Part shown: piece after piece, positions 1 through 7,525 of the stretch
Position numbering within the stretch: position 1 is the stretch's first letter
Layout: each line of letters starts with the position of its first letter
Origin: an uncultured Verrucomicrobiota bacterium
GTDB lineage: Bacteria; Verrucomicrobiota; Verrucomicrobiae; Opitutales; Opitutaceae
Direction: 5' to 3'
NCBI GenBank assembly: GCA_946482165.1
Contig: CAMLQS010000085.1
Span: 1 to 16,399, forward strand
DNA length: 16,399 nucleotides
The notes under the pieces: generated by a model
Database searches by the model: none
What the model saw: only the letters and a program-made list of their open reading frames with translations
What the model was told of the DNA's origin: nothing
Made by a program: the position numbers and the translations under genes

Positions 1-2453
1 GCGCCGAAGACCGGGTCGTAGCCCTTTTCGGCCGCCCACTCCCTGGCCTTTTTGTCGAACTCCACCATCACGCGGCGCTCGGCGAGGCGCTTGTTCAAAT
101 CGGCCACGAGGAGGTCCACGATGCGCGTGATCTCTTCGAGCGTAAGCGGCTTGAAGAGGACCGTCTCGTCGATGCGGTTCAGGAACTCCGGACGGAAGGC
201 CTTGCGGAGATCGGCGAACACGGCCTCGCGCACCCCTTCGGGAATCGTGTCGCCGGCCACGCCTTCCAGCAGGTGGCGCGAGCCGAGGTTCGAGGTGAGG
301 ATGATGACCGTGTTCTTGAAGTCGACCGTCCGGCCCTGCGAGTCGGTGATGCGCCCGTCGTCGAGAACCTGTAGGAGAATATTAAATACGTCCGGGTGGG
401 CCTTCTCGACCTCGTCGAAGAGAATGACGGCGTAAGGCTTGCGGCGCACGGCCTCGGTGAGCTGGCCGCCTTCGTCGTAGCCGACGTAGCCGGGAGGCGC
501 GCCGACCAGGCGCGAGACGGAGTGCTTCTCCATGTATTCGGACATGTCGATGCGCACGAGCGCGGCCTCGCTGTCGAAGAGCGTCTCGGCGAGCGCCTTG
601 GCGAGCTCGGTTTTGCCGACGCCGGTGGGGCCGAGGAAAAGGAAGCTGCCGACGGGCCGGCGCGGATCCTTGATCCCGGCGCGGGCGCGGAGGATGGCGT
701 CGCTCACGAGTTGCACGCCTTCGTCCTGGCCGATGACGCGGTTATGAAGCGTGTCGCCGAGGCGCAGGAGTTTCTCGCGCTCGCTTTCGACGAGACGGGT
801 GACGGGGATGCCGCTCCATTTGGCGACGATGCCGGCGACCTCCTCGGCGGAGACCTCCTCCTTGAAGAGCTCGGTCTGGGCGGAGGTGGCCTCGAGTTTC
901 TTCAGCTCGGCCTCGAGTTGCGGGATGCGGCCGTGGCGAAGCTCGGCAAGCTTGTTGAGATCGTAGGCGCGCTCGGCTTTCTCAAGCTCGATGCGGGCGG
1001 TGTCGAGATCGCCCCGAACCTTGCGGACACGCTCAACGGAAGCCTTCTCGGCCTCCCATTTGGCGCGGAGGCCGGCGGTCTGCTCCTTGGCGTCGGCCAG
1101 TTCCTTGTTGAGCGCGTCGAGGCGGGTTTTCGAGGCGGTGTCCTTTTCGAGTTTCAGAGCGGCCTGCTCGATCTCGAGCTGCATGACGCGACGCTGGAGG
1201 GCGTCGAGTTCCTGCGGGGCGCTGTCCATCTCGGTGCGGATGAGCGCGCAGGCCTCGTCGATGAGGTCGATGGCCTTGTCGGGCAGGAAGCGGTCCGCGA
1301 TGTAGCGCTCGGAAAGCGTGACGGCGGAGACGAGGGCGTTGTCCTGAATGCGCACGCCGTGGTGCAATTCGAAGCGCTCCTTCAGGCCGCGGAGAATGGA
1401 GATGGCGTCCTCGGTGGAGGGCGGATCGACCTGCACGGGCTGGAAACGGCGCTCGAGCGCGGCGTCCTTCTCGATGTATTTGCGATACTCGTCGAGCGTG
1501 GTGGCGCCGATGCAGTGGAGCTCGCCCCGCGCGAGCATGGGCTTGAGGAGGTTGCCGGCGTCCATCGCGCCGTCGGCCTTGCCGGCGCCGACAATCGTGT
1601 GGAGCTCGTCGATGAAGAGCAGGATGCGGCCGTCGGAGGATTTCACCTCCGCGAGCACGGCCTTGAGGCGCTCCTCGAATTCGCCGCGGTATTTGGCGCC
1701 GGCGATGAGCGCGCCCATGTCGAGGGAGTAAACGGTCTTGTCCTTCAGGCCCTCGGGCACGTCGCCGCGCACGATGCGCTGGGCGAGGCCCTCGACGATG
1801 GCGGTTTTGCCGACGCCGGGTTCGCCGATGAGGACGGGGTTGTTTTTGGTTTTACGCGAAAGGATGCGGATGGCGCGGCGGATCTCGTCGTCGCGGCCGA
1901 TGACGGGGTCCATCTTGCCCTTGCGGGCCTGGGCGCAGAGATCGGTGCCGTATTTGGCGAGCGCGTCGTAGGTGGCCTCGGGGTTGTCCGAGGTGACGCG
2001 CTGGTTGCCGCGGGTGGCCTTGAGCGCGGCGAGCAAGCGGGCGCGATCCAGGCCGAAGGACTTGAGATACTTCGCGAAGGCGTCCGGCTTGGCGACCTCG
2101 ACGAGGCCAAGCAGTAGGTGCTCGGTGGATACGAATTCGTCCTTGAGCTGCTTCGCCTCGGCCTCGGCGCGGGTGATGGCGTCGTTTACGGCCTGGGTGA
2201 CGAAAACCTTGGAATTGTCCGTGCTGCCGGAGACACGCGGGAGACGCTCCACCTCGCGTTCGGCGGCGAGTTGCATGGCGGCGACGGTGAGACCGGCCTT
2301 GTCCACCAGCGCCGGCACGATGCCGTTTTCCTGGCCGAGAAGGGCGAGCAGCAGATGCCAGCTGTCGACCTCGGTGTGGCCGTGGCGGCGCGCGATGGAT
2401 TGCGCTTCGGCGATGGCGCCGCGCGACATTTGCGTGAGCGTGTCAGGGTTCAT
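1..2453 (-). CDS. clpB: ATP-dependent disaggregase ClpB (3' end outside window)
   Basis: ClpB is a cytoplasmic hexameric AAA+ chaperone that works with DnaK to thread and rescue aggregated proteins after heat stress. The reading starts [18 protein letters not shown] and runs without interruption to the window edge, about 817 codons. Seen in order: Clp N-domain (about 1-145); first AAA+ module with Walker A GEPGVGKT (210-217, Lys216) and Walker B LFIDELH (Asp282, Glu283); coiled-coil middle domain rich in Leu/Glu/Lys (about 410-530), which separates ClpB from ClpA and ClpC; second AAA+ module with GPTGVGKT (Lys614) and [11 protein letters not shown] (Glu681). The last residues, GYDPVFGA, match the ClpB small domain, so roughly 45 residues of a ~860-residue protein are missing. 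Motif positions agree with E. coli ClpB within a few residues. The ATG at 2451-2453 is fixed by an excellent Shine-Dalgarno sequence. No CIRCE element was seen upstream. Confidence 0.98.
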   Translation of the reverse strand, partial: MNPDTLTQMSRGAIAEAQSIARRHGHTEVDSWHLLLALLGQENGIVPALVDKAGLTVAAMQLAAEREVERLPRVSGSTDNSKVFVTQAVNDAITRAEAEAKQLKDEFVSTEHLLLGLVEVAKPDAFAKYLKSFGLDRARLLAALKATRGNQRVTSDNPEATYDALAKYGTDLCAQARKGKMDPVIGRDDEIRRAIRILSRKTKNNPVLIGEPGVGKTAIVEGLAQRIVRGDVPEGLKDKTVYSLDMGALIAGAKYRGEFEERLKAVLAEVKSSDGRILLFIDELHTIVGAGKADGAMDAGNLLKPMLARGELHCIGATTLDEYRKYIEKDAALERRFQPVQVDPPSTEDAISILRGLKERFELHHGVRIQDNALVSAVTLSERYIADRFLPDKAIDLIDEACALIRTEMDSAPQELDALQRRVMQLEIEQAALKLEKDTASKTRLDALNKELADAKEQTAGLRAKWEAEKASVERVRKVRGDLDTARIELEKAERAYDLNKLAELRHGRIPQLEAELKKLEATSAQTELFKEEVSAEEVAGIVAKWSGIPVTRLVESEREKLLRLGDTLHNRVIGQDEGVQLVSDAILRARAGIKDPRRPVGSFLFLGPTGVGKTELAKALAETLFDSEAALVRIDMSEYMEKHSVSRLVGAPPGYVGYDEGGQLTEAVRRKPYAVILFDEVEKAHPDVFNILLQVLDDGRITDSQGRTVDFKNTVIILTSNLGSRHLLEGVAGDTIPEGVREAVFADLRKAFRPEFLNRIDETVLFKPLTLEEITRIVDLLVADLNKRLAERRVMVEFDKKAREWAAEKGYDPVFG

Positions 2454-2458
2454 ACGAG

Positions 2459-2466
2459 TCTCCTTT
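2459..2466 (-). promoter_or_regulatory. clpB ribosome binding site
   Basis: On the minus strand AAAGGAGA lies just before the clpB ATG, with the AGGAG core 6 nt from the start codon. It is the strongest Shine-Dalgarno sequence in the window and fixes the start. A CCTT at 2471-2474 could pair with the AAGG of this site (2462-2465) across a 5-nt loop. That is only four pairs, so any role in temperature-dependent masking is speculative. Confidence 0.85.
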
Positions 2467-2738
2467 GCACAAGGCGGACCAAGGACCGGATCGGGCGTGG
2501 CCGAGGAGGGAACGACAATGAGGTGTGCCAACGGCGGGCGGCTTGTCCCACCCGGAAGCTGGCGCCGCGTCACGAAGGCGCAAAACGAAGACGGCCCGCG
2601 CCCGCCTCGGCGTTTTTAAAGCTAATAACATCCCCTATGCATTTGCTTTGCTCGCACCGTGACGAACGCGGACCGAAACTCGGGTATATAAGAACGCGAA
2701 GCCGCGCGTTTCACGGGGTGCCGGGGATTAAGCGGCTC

Positions 2739-2766
2739 CAACCGAGCGACGCGGGCAACTCGGTTG
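2739..2766. repeat. 8-bp inverted repeat between kinase remnant and clpB
   Basis: CAACCGAG (2739-2746) and CTCGGTTG (2759-2766) are exact reverse complements around a 12-nt loop. No T-run follows on either strand, so it is not a classical intrinsic terminator. It could be a protein-binding site or a transcript-end hairpin behind the decayed kinase, or chance in GC-rich DNA. Confidence 0.4.
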
Positions 2767-2799
2767 CGTTGAAAGCCGATTCGCGTCCCCCTGTCGAGC

Positions 2800-3848
2800 C
2801 TAGCGTAGAGATTCGGGCCTAATTTCACCAGGGGGAAACACCCCGGATGTAAAAAGATCGTTTCGCCCCTCTCTCCAGCGGTTTTGGCTCCCCACCACGT
2901 GTGTAGACACCGCGGTCTTTTTTCGCGTCTCCAAGGCCCGGCCAAGCGCCAAAAGCAAGGTATCCGCCGCGAAAGGTTTCGGCAAAATGACGCCGGGCGC
3001 GCCTTCACCGTCGAACGCCGATTCGGATTCCCCCGCCACGCCGATCACCGGCACCGCGGGGTCGATCTCCCGGAGGGAATCGATCAGCTCGCGCCCACCC
3101 ATCGCCGGCAGGCTCAAATCCGCAATAACGACGGAAAACTCCTCTCGGCGCCGGGCAAAGATCGCGACCGCTTCGGCGCCGTTGGAAACGAGCTCCGCCC
3201 GATAGCCGAAAATCACCAGCATCTGGCGCGTGACTTCCAGCATGGTGCTCTCGCCATCGATGACCAACACCAGTTCGCCTTCCCCGGCCCGCGGCCGCTC
3301 CGTCGCGACGAGCGCCGCGCCCTCGCACCCTCCCTCCGGCATCGCCGGCAGAAACACACGGAAGGTGCTGCCTCGCCCCGGATCGCTGTCGACCTCCACG
3401 CGCCCGCGGACGATGCCGAGCACGGTCGAAAGGCCGAGCCCGGTGCCCCTGCCCGGGGCCTTGGTCGTGAAGAAGGGTTCGAATATCCGGTCGCGCAAAT
3501 CGGCGTCCATTCCGCAACCCTCGTCCATGACCTCGATCACCGTGTGACGGCCCGCGGATTCGCCGTGCCGCATGCCCGGGTGGTCGCCGGTAGGCGTAAC
3601 GTTGAAAAGCCACACCGGGAGCCGCCCGCCCGCCGGCATCGCGTCACGCGCATTCACGCGCATTCACGCAGAGATTGAGCAAAACTTGGTGAAGCTGCGT
3701 CACGTCGCCGATCACCGGCCAAAGATCGGCCGCGATATCGGCGCGCCACTCGATATTCCTCGGGAAGGTGCCGGCGACAAGCGCGGTGCCACGCGTTCCC
3801 GCCGCCCTCGCTCGCGATCCGCCGCATGTCATCCCGTTTAATGGCCAC
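2800..3848 (-). pseudogene. Broken hybrid histidine kinase remnant (HATPase + REC)
   Basis: Two adjacent minus-strand frames together encode the C-terminal half of a hybrid sensor kinase. The upstream frame (to 3832) reads TFPRNIEWRADIAADLWPVIGD and then [13 protein letters not shown] before a stop. The downstream frame (from 3663) resumes at [11 protein letters not shown] and continues through the ATP-binding motifs [15 protein letters not shown] and GTGLGLS, then a receiver domain to about 2929. The break coincides with a 10-bp tandem duplication; removing one copy restores [11 protein letters not shown]. Other damage: the GHGGFV-type segment after GIVRG is shortened; the receiver has VIDGES where VVDDE is usual and Ala where Ser/Thr is usual (VIGVAGES), although Asp182 and Lys229 of the downstream frame remain. 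No histidine box, PAS domain or membrane segment is present. Translation past about 2929 looks like readthrough into non-coding DNA. It lies just downstream of an intact hybrid kinase on the same strand, but the sequences are clearly diverged. Confidence 0.85.
3648..3667. repeat. 10-bp tandem duplication causing the frameshift
   Basis: GCGCATTCAC occurs twice head to tail (3648-3657 and 3658-3667), flanked by CAC before and GC after that continue the period. It falls inside the conserved N-box of the kinase remnant. Ten bases is not a multiple of three, so the duplication shifts the frame and gives a TGA stop four codons after NAR. Confidence 0.9.
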
Positions 3849-3858
3849 CGTTAAACGG
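3834..3858. promoter_or_regulatory. AT-rich inverted repeat, operator-like
   Basis: CCGTTTAA (3834-3841) and TTAAACGG (3851-3858) are exact inverted copies with a 9-nt spacer. The right arm also lies in the 11-bp palindrome CCGTTAAACGG (3848-3858). The arms are notably AT-rich for this DNA. The site lies between the intact hybrid kinase and the remnant, at the point where recognisable remnant coding begins. It could be a transcription-factor site once upstream of an older gene start, or a transcript-end hairpin; there is no T-run. Confidence 0.4.
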
Positions 3859-3913
3859 CTTAATAGGTCTCCTCCCGGTCTTGCGAGTTTGAAGCCGCCC
3901 GACGACTCGAACC

Positions 3914-3936
3914 CGGCCCGGACAACCGTCGGGCCG
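3914..3936 (-). terminator. Possible terminator hairpin after hybrid kinase
   Basis: CGGCCCG (3914-3920) and CGGGCCG (3930-3936) form a 7-bp all-GC stem with a 9-nt loop, about 47 bp past the stop codon of the hybrid kinase gene. No U-tract follows, so intrinsic termination is uncertain. Confidence 0.3.
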
Positions 3937-3982
3937 CCTGACCGGCGGCGCGCGCACTGCGATCCGCGCCCGGTCTCCCGCG

Positions 3983-6900
3983 TCAGGCCGGCTGCAGCAC
4001 TCGCAGCGCTTTTTCGACCGCCTCAAGCAGGGCGGAGGGAACGCAGGGTTTGCCAACGACTCCCCGGACGTGGCCCCGGATCGAGAGAGGCAGTTGCTCC
4101 CGGGTATCGGTGCCGGTGAGCACGAGCACCGGCAGGCCGGGTTGTCGGTTCCGCAGCATCTCGATGAAGGCGGCCCCGGACACGACGGGCATCGCCAGAT
4201 CCGTCACCACAAGATCAATACGCCGGCCCGCGGCCTTGAGCTGGCCGAAGGCCGCGTCGGCCCCGGAGGCGCAGACCACTTCGCAGCCGGCGCGGGCAAG
4301 GATGTTGCGCACCACTTCGCGCACGGAGTCCTCGTCGTCGACGACGAGCACGACGCGGCCGATCAGCGCCGGGGAAGGCCGGGCCGCCTCCTGCGACGCG
4401 AAAGGCGGATCCGCCGGACGGGCGGGCCTCTCCTCGGCGCGCAACGGGAGATAAAGCTTCGCGATGGTGCCGACGCCGACACGGCTGGTGATGCGGACAA
4501 AGCCGGCGTGGCCGCGGGCGACCCCCAGCACGACGGAAAGCCCGAGGCCGCTGCCCTGGCCGAAGGGCTTGGTGGTGAAGAAAGGATCGAAAATCTTGTC
4601 GAGGAGCTCGGGCGCGATGCCCGCGCCGTGATCGACGACACTGACCACGGCGAACGCGCCGGGAGGCACGCCGGGCTCCCCGCAGAGATCGGCGGCGGTG
4701 AACTCCGCGCGCTCCAGCGCGAGGATCATGCGGCCGCCCCGGGGCATCGAGTCGGCGGCGTTCAACGCAAGGTTGAGGACCGCCTGATGAAGATGATTGG
4801 GATCGCCGCGGACGGGGAAGCGCGCATCCGGGGCGAGGGGGGCCATCTCGAGAGCCACCTCCTTCCGGAAAGTTTCCCGGATGATGGCGCCGACGTCCTT
4901 GATGACGTCGCGCAGCTCGAGCGGCACCTTGGCGCCGGCCTCGCCGCGGGCGAAGGTCATGAGCTGCCGCACGATGAAGGAACCGCGCCGGGCGCCGGAC
5001 TCGATCGTGTCGAGCAGCATGCGCGCGTTCGGATCCGCCAGATAGGAGCGGAGGATCGTCGGCGCCATGAGGATCGGCGTGAGAATGTTGTTGAGATCGT
5101 GCGCCACGCCGCTGGCGAGCCGGCCGACGCTTTCGAGGCGCTGCTGGCGCATCAGGCGCGATTGCAGCGCCTCCCGTTCGGATACGTCGCGCAGGATGGA
5201 AAGGTGCAAGCCGGGCTGGATGCGCGCGATCGCGTTGAACTCGACGCGGACCGAGGCGCCATCCCGGCGTCGCACCAAGTAGTCTCCCGAGGCGCGGCCC
5301 GCGGCGAGGAACTCCCGCCACGCGCCCTCGGCCCAGCCGGGATCGTTGGCCACGAAGACCTGCGAGAACCGAAGGCGGCGAAGCTCGTGCGCCTCGCAGC
5401 CCAGCAGCGCGCACGCGGCGGGATTGCCTTCGATATAGGCGCCGCTGTCGTCCGCGAGGAGGATGGCGTCGTTGGAGTTGTCGAAGAGCGCCTGGAGGCG
5501 CGACTGGCTGGCGGCGAGGGCGTCCTGCTGGCGCTTTCGCTCGGTGATGTCGCGCTGCACGCCGACGAACTGGGTGATGACGCCGCGCTCGTCCTTGACG
5601 GGAGTGATGGTGAGGTCGTTCCAGAACTCGGTGCCGTCCTTGCGGTAGTTGAGCACCTCGGCCTCGACGGTGAGCCCGGCGTCGAGCGTGTCGCGGACCC
5701 GGTCGGAGAAACCGGGATCGGTGCCCGGGCCGTGGAGGAAGCGGATGTTGTGGCCGATGACCTCCTTCGCCTCATAACCCGTGATCTGGGTAAAGCCGGA
5801 GTTGACGTAGACGATGCGGCGTCCCGGGTCGGTGATCAGCACGCCTTGGGAGACGGAACTCAGCGCGTGGTTGCGAATACGGATTCCGTCCTCGGCCGCG
5901 GCGCGGTCCGTGATGTCGTAGGCGTTGAGACAGACCTGGCGGGGTGAGTCGTCGTGGGCGTCGAGCGGCGAGTAACGAACGATGAAACGGTGTCGGTTGC
6001 CGTGAAGGTCGGAAAGGTCGACATCGCGCTGCACGACCTCGCCGGAGAGCGCGCGGGCGACGCCGATCCGCACCAGGCGATGCAGCGCCGCGGGCAGGTA
6101 GGCCGCAAGCGGTTCGCCCCGGACAGGCACCGACCGGGAGAAAATAGCGCACATGCGACGCGCGGCGTCGTTGAAGCGCTCGACCCGGCCCGAGGCGTCG
6201 AGAACGAGAAAAATCTGATCCGACGAATCAAGGATGCCCTGCAGCATGCGCTCGGAATGGCGCAGCTCCCAAGTGCGGCGCTCCAGCATCTGCTGGGCGC
6301 GAACGAGCGCCTGCTTTTGCCAGGTGAAATGACAAAGGCCGACCAGGTAGTCGGCGGCGTAGGGACGCCGCAAATGCGCGGTGGCGCCGGCGCGCAAGGA
6401 CGCGACAGAGCCATTGGAAACGAGATCCGAAGTGATCGTGACAAAGCCCGTCTGCGGAGAAACCGCGGTCCACTTGGCGAGTTCCGCGAGATCGTGGCCC
6501 GGAGTGTCGAGATCCCACACGACCGTGTCCCACGCCTCGGTGGCGAAGGCGGCCTCGACGCCGGGGAGCAGCGTGACGTGGTCGAGGCGAACGGGATAAG
6601 TCGCGAAACGCTCGCGCAGCTGTTCGAACTCGCGCCCTTCAGGCATCACAAGCAGCACCCGCCAAGGGGCGCTCTCCACCGGGCCGGCGAGCAGGAGGCG
6701 AGCCCGCTCGACAAGCCGCTCGCGCTCGGCCGGCAGGAGCAAAAGATCGTTGGCGCCGATCTCGGTCGCCGTTTCGCGCGCCGCGTTCTCGTCCTCGACC
6801 GGGCCCGAGATCATGAGCACGGGCACGTCGTTCAGTTCGGGATGCGCCGGCGACCGCAGTATCCGGCCAAAGGCCGCTCCCGCCGCGCCCGGCAAGTGAA

Positions 6901-7078
6901 GATCCACGATGACAAGCGCGGGCTTCCGGTTGAGCAGAATACGAAACGCCTCCTCGGCGGTAGCGCCCAACCAAAGCTCCACGCGTTCATCCCCCAAGGT
7001 GTCCCGGATTAGTTCCCGCCGTGCAAAATCCTCGCAAACGGCGAGGACCAAAGGCGGCTGAACGGGGACGTCGTGCAT
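3983..7078 (-). CDS. Hybrid sensor histidine kinase, REC-REC-PAS-PAS-PAS-HisKA-HATPase-REC
   Basis: A cytoplasmic phosphorelay protein of 1031 residues with no membrane segment. Domains by residue: receiver 1 (about 9-130, acidic ED pair, Asp59, but no conserved Lys); receiver-like 2 (about 140-255, Asp in VVWDLD, no acidic pair, Arg in place of Lys); PAS 1 (275-390); LOV-like PAS 2 (405-515) with GHNIRFLHGPGTD, NYRKDG, FWNDLTITPV and FVGVQRDITER; PAS 3 (525-640); histidine box SGVAHDLNN with His660; ATPase domain with LNLALNAADS, DHGAGI, IFDPFFTTK and GSGLGLS; C-terminal receiver (908-1026) with VVDDED, Asp960, Thr988 and Lys1010, all intact. His660 should autophosphorylate and pass phosphate to Asp960. 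Start: ATG at 7076-7078 has GAAAGG close upstream; a TTG nine codons earlier has no ribosome site. No partner DNA-binding regulator is adjacent, so the output is unknown. It is divergent from the GH43 gene. The first two receivers look degenerate and may be protein-interaction or sensory modules. Confidence 0.93.
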   Translation of the reverse strand: MHDVPVQPPLVLAVCEDFARRELIRDTLGDERVELWLGATAEEAFRILLNRKPALVIVDLHLPGAAGAAFGRILRSPAHPELNDVPVLMISGPVEDENAARETATEIGANDLLLLPAERERLVERARLLLAGPVESAPWRVLLVMPEGREFEQLRERFATYPVRLDHVTLLPGVEAAFATEAWDTVVWDLDTPGHDLAELAKWTAVSPQTGFVTITSDLVSNGSVASLRAGATAHLRRPYAADYLVGLCHFTWQKQALVRAQQMLERRTWELRHSERMLQGILDSSDQIFLVLDASGRVERFNDAARRMCAIFSRSVPVRGEPLAAYLPAALHRLVRIGVARALSGEVVQRDVDLSDLHGNRHRFIVRYSPLDAHDDSPRQVCLNAYDITDRAAAEDGIRIRNHALSSVSQGVLITDPGRRIVYVNSGFTQITGYEAKEVIGHNIRFLHGPGTDPGFSDRVRDTLDAGLTVEAEVLNYRKDGTEFWNDLTITPVKDERGVITQFVGVQRDITERKRQQDALAASQSRLQALFDNSNDAILLADDSGAYIEGNPAACALLGCEAHELRRLRFSQVFVANDPGWAEGAWREFLAAGRASGDYLVRRRDGASVRVEFNAIARIQPGLHLSILRDVSEREALQSRLMRQQRLESVGRLASGVAHDLNNILTPILMAPTILRSYLADPNARMLLDTIESGARRGSFIVRQLMTFARGEAGAKVPLELRDVIKDVGAIIRETFRKEVALEMAPLAPDARFPVRGDPNHLHQAVLNLALNAADSMPRGGRMILALERAEFTAADLCGEPGVPPGAFAVVSVVDHGAGIAPELLDKIFDPFFTTKPFGQGSGLGLSVVLGVARGHAGFVRITSRVGVGTIAKLYLPLRAEERPARPADPPFASQEAARPSPALIGRVVLVVDDEDSVREVVRNILARAGCEVVCASGADAAFGQLKAAGRRIDLVVTDLAMPVVSGAAFIEMLRNRQPGLPVLVLTGTDTREQLPLSIRGHVRGVVGKPCVPSALLEAVEKALRVLQPA

Positions 7079-7525
7079 GGACCTTTCGGGGGGAACGAAA
7101 ACCAAGGGTAAAAACTTCGCTAACGATCAGAAGAAAATTCGAGCCACGCGCTCTACCTGCGTAGAATTAGCAATAAGGCCCGAGCGGTGGGAGTGATCGG
7201 CCCCGCCAAGAACGATGTCATGAAGCAAGCGGCTCGCCGGCGGCAGGGCTTATCGTGTCGGCGCCGTCGCTCTCGCAAACACAGCCACCCGCCGTCCGCT
7301 CGCGAAGACCTGCAGGCGAGCCCCGGGAAAAGGGCCTCCGATGCCACGCGAGCCAAAACGGATTCGTCCGGGCGTCGCAACCTGGCGCCCGCGACAGCGC
7401 GCCGCGTTCCGTGCCCGCCACCGCGCCGGTATTCGCGCCGGTATGACGTGCAGAACGCGTCGCGCTTGTCTCCGCCGTGTGCAGGCGGCGGCATGCGAGT
7501 TTCGTTTTCCGCCGCGCTCCACTCC
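7079..7525. other. Divergent intergenic region, hybrid kinase / GH43
   Basis: About 450 bp between two divergent genes. The part nearest the kinase (7100-7180) is relatively AT-rich and is the likeliest promoter zone for both, but no clear -35/-10 pair was found. The GH43 reading frame stays open back to 7187. That extension would be an arginine-rich, low-complexity stretch with no family resemblance, so it is treated as non-coding. An 11-bp direct repeat near 7433 is listed separately. Confidence 0.55.
7422..7444. repeat. Paired 11-bp direct repeat upstream of GH43 gene
   Basis: CGCGCCGGTAT occurs at 7422-7432 and again at 7434-7444, one base apart (period 12). It sits 80-100 bp before the chosen GH43 start, where an activator site could lie. 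A coincidental duplication is equally possible. Confidence 0.45.

Larger units (their letters stand above)
2454..2799. other. Upstream region of clpB, no convincing gene
   Basis: This 346-bp stretch separates clpB from the kinase remnant. Short open frames here resemble no known protein and are best read as chance. On the minus strand it contains AT-richer patches that could hold the clpB promoter. One is TTATAT near 2690, 17 nt after GTGAAA, a weak -35/-10 pair. The other is TTATTAGCTTTAAAAA around 2614-2631. Neither is a good sigma-70 or heat-shock sigma match, and no HrcA/CIRCE repeat was seen. An 8-bp inverted repeat near 2750 is listed separately. Confidence 0.5.

Noticed and set aside
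396..2117. Plus-strand open frame opposite clpB
   Set aside because: Antisense shadow of the well-conserved ClpB coding sequence; low complexity and no recognisable domain.
2820..2855. GGGG/CCCC hairpin near 2831-2844 as a terminator
   Set aside because: The stem has only four or five pairs and no T-run follows on either strand.
2622..3008. Minus-strand 128-codon open frame below the kinase remnant
   Set aside because: It overlaps the end of the remnant in another frame and shows no family resemblance.
4070..5947. Plus-strand open frame opposite the hybrid kinase
   Set aside because: Composition is that of a codon-shadow frame (Asp/Glu/Gly/Ala-rich), and the opposite strand carries all kinase motifs.
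7187..7525. N-terminal extension of the GH43 open frame
   Set aside because: The 113 extra residues are arginine-rich and unlike any GH43 N-terminus or signal peptide; the family fold starts after residue 22 of the shorter version.
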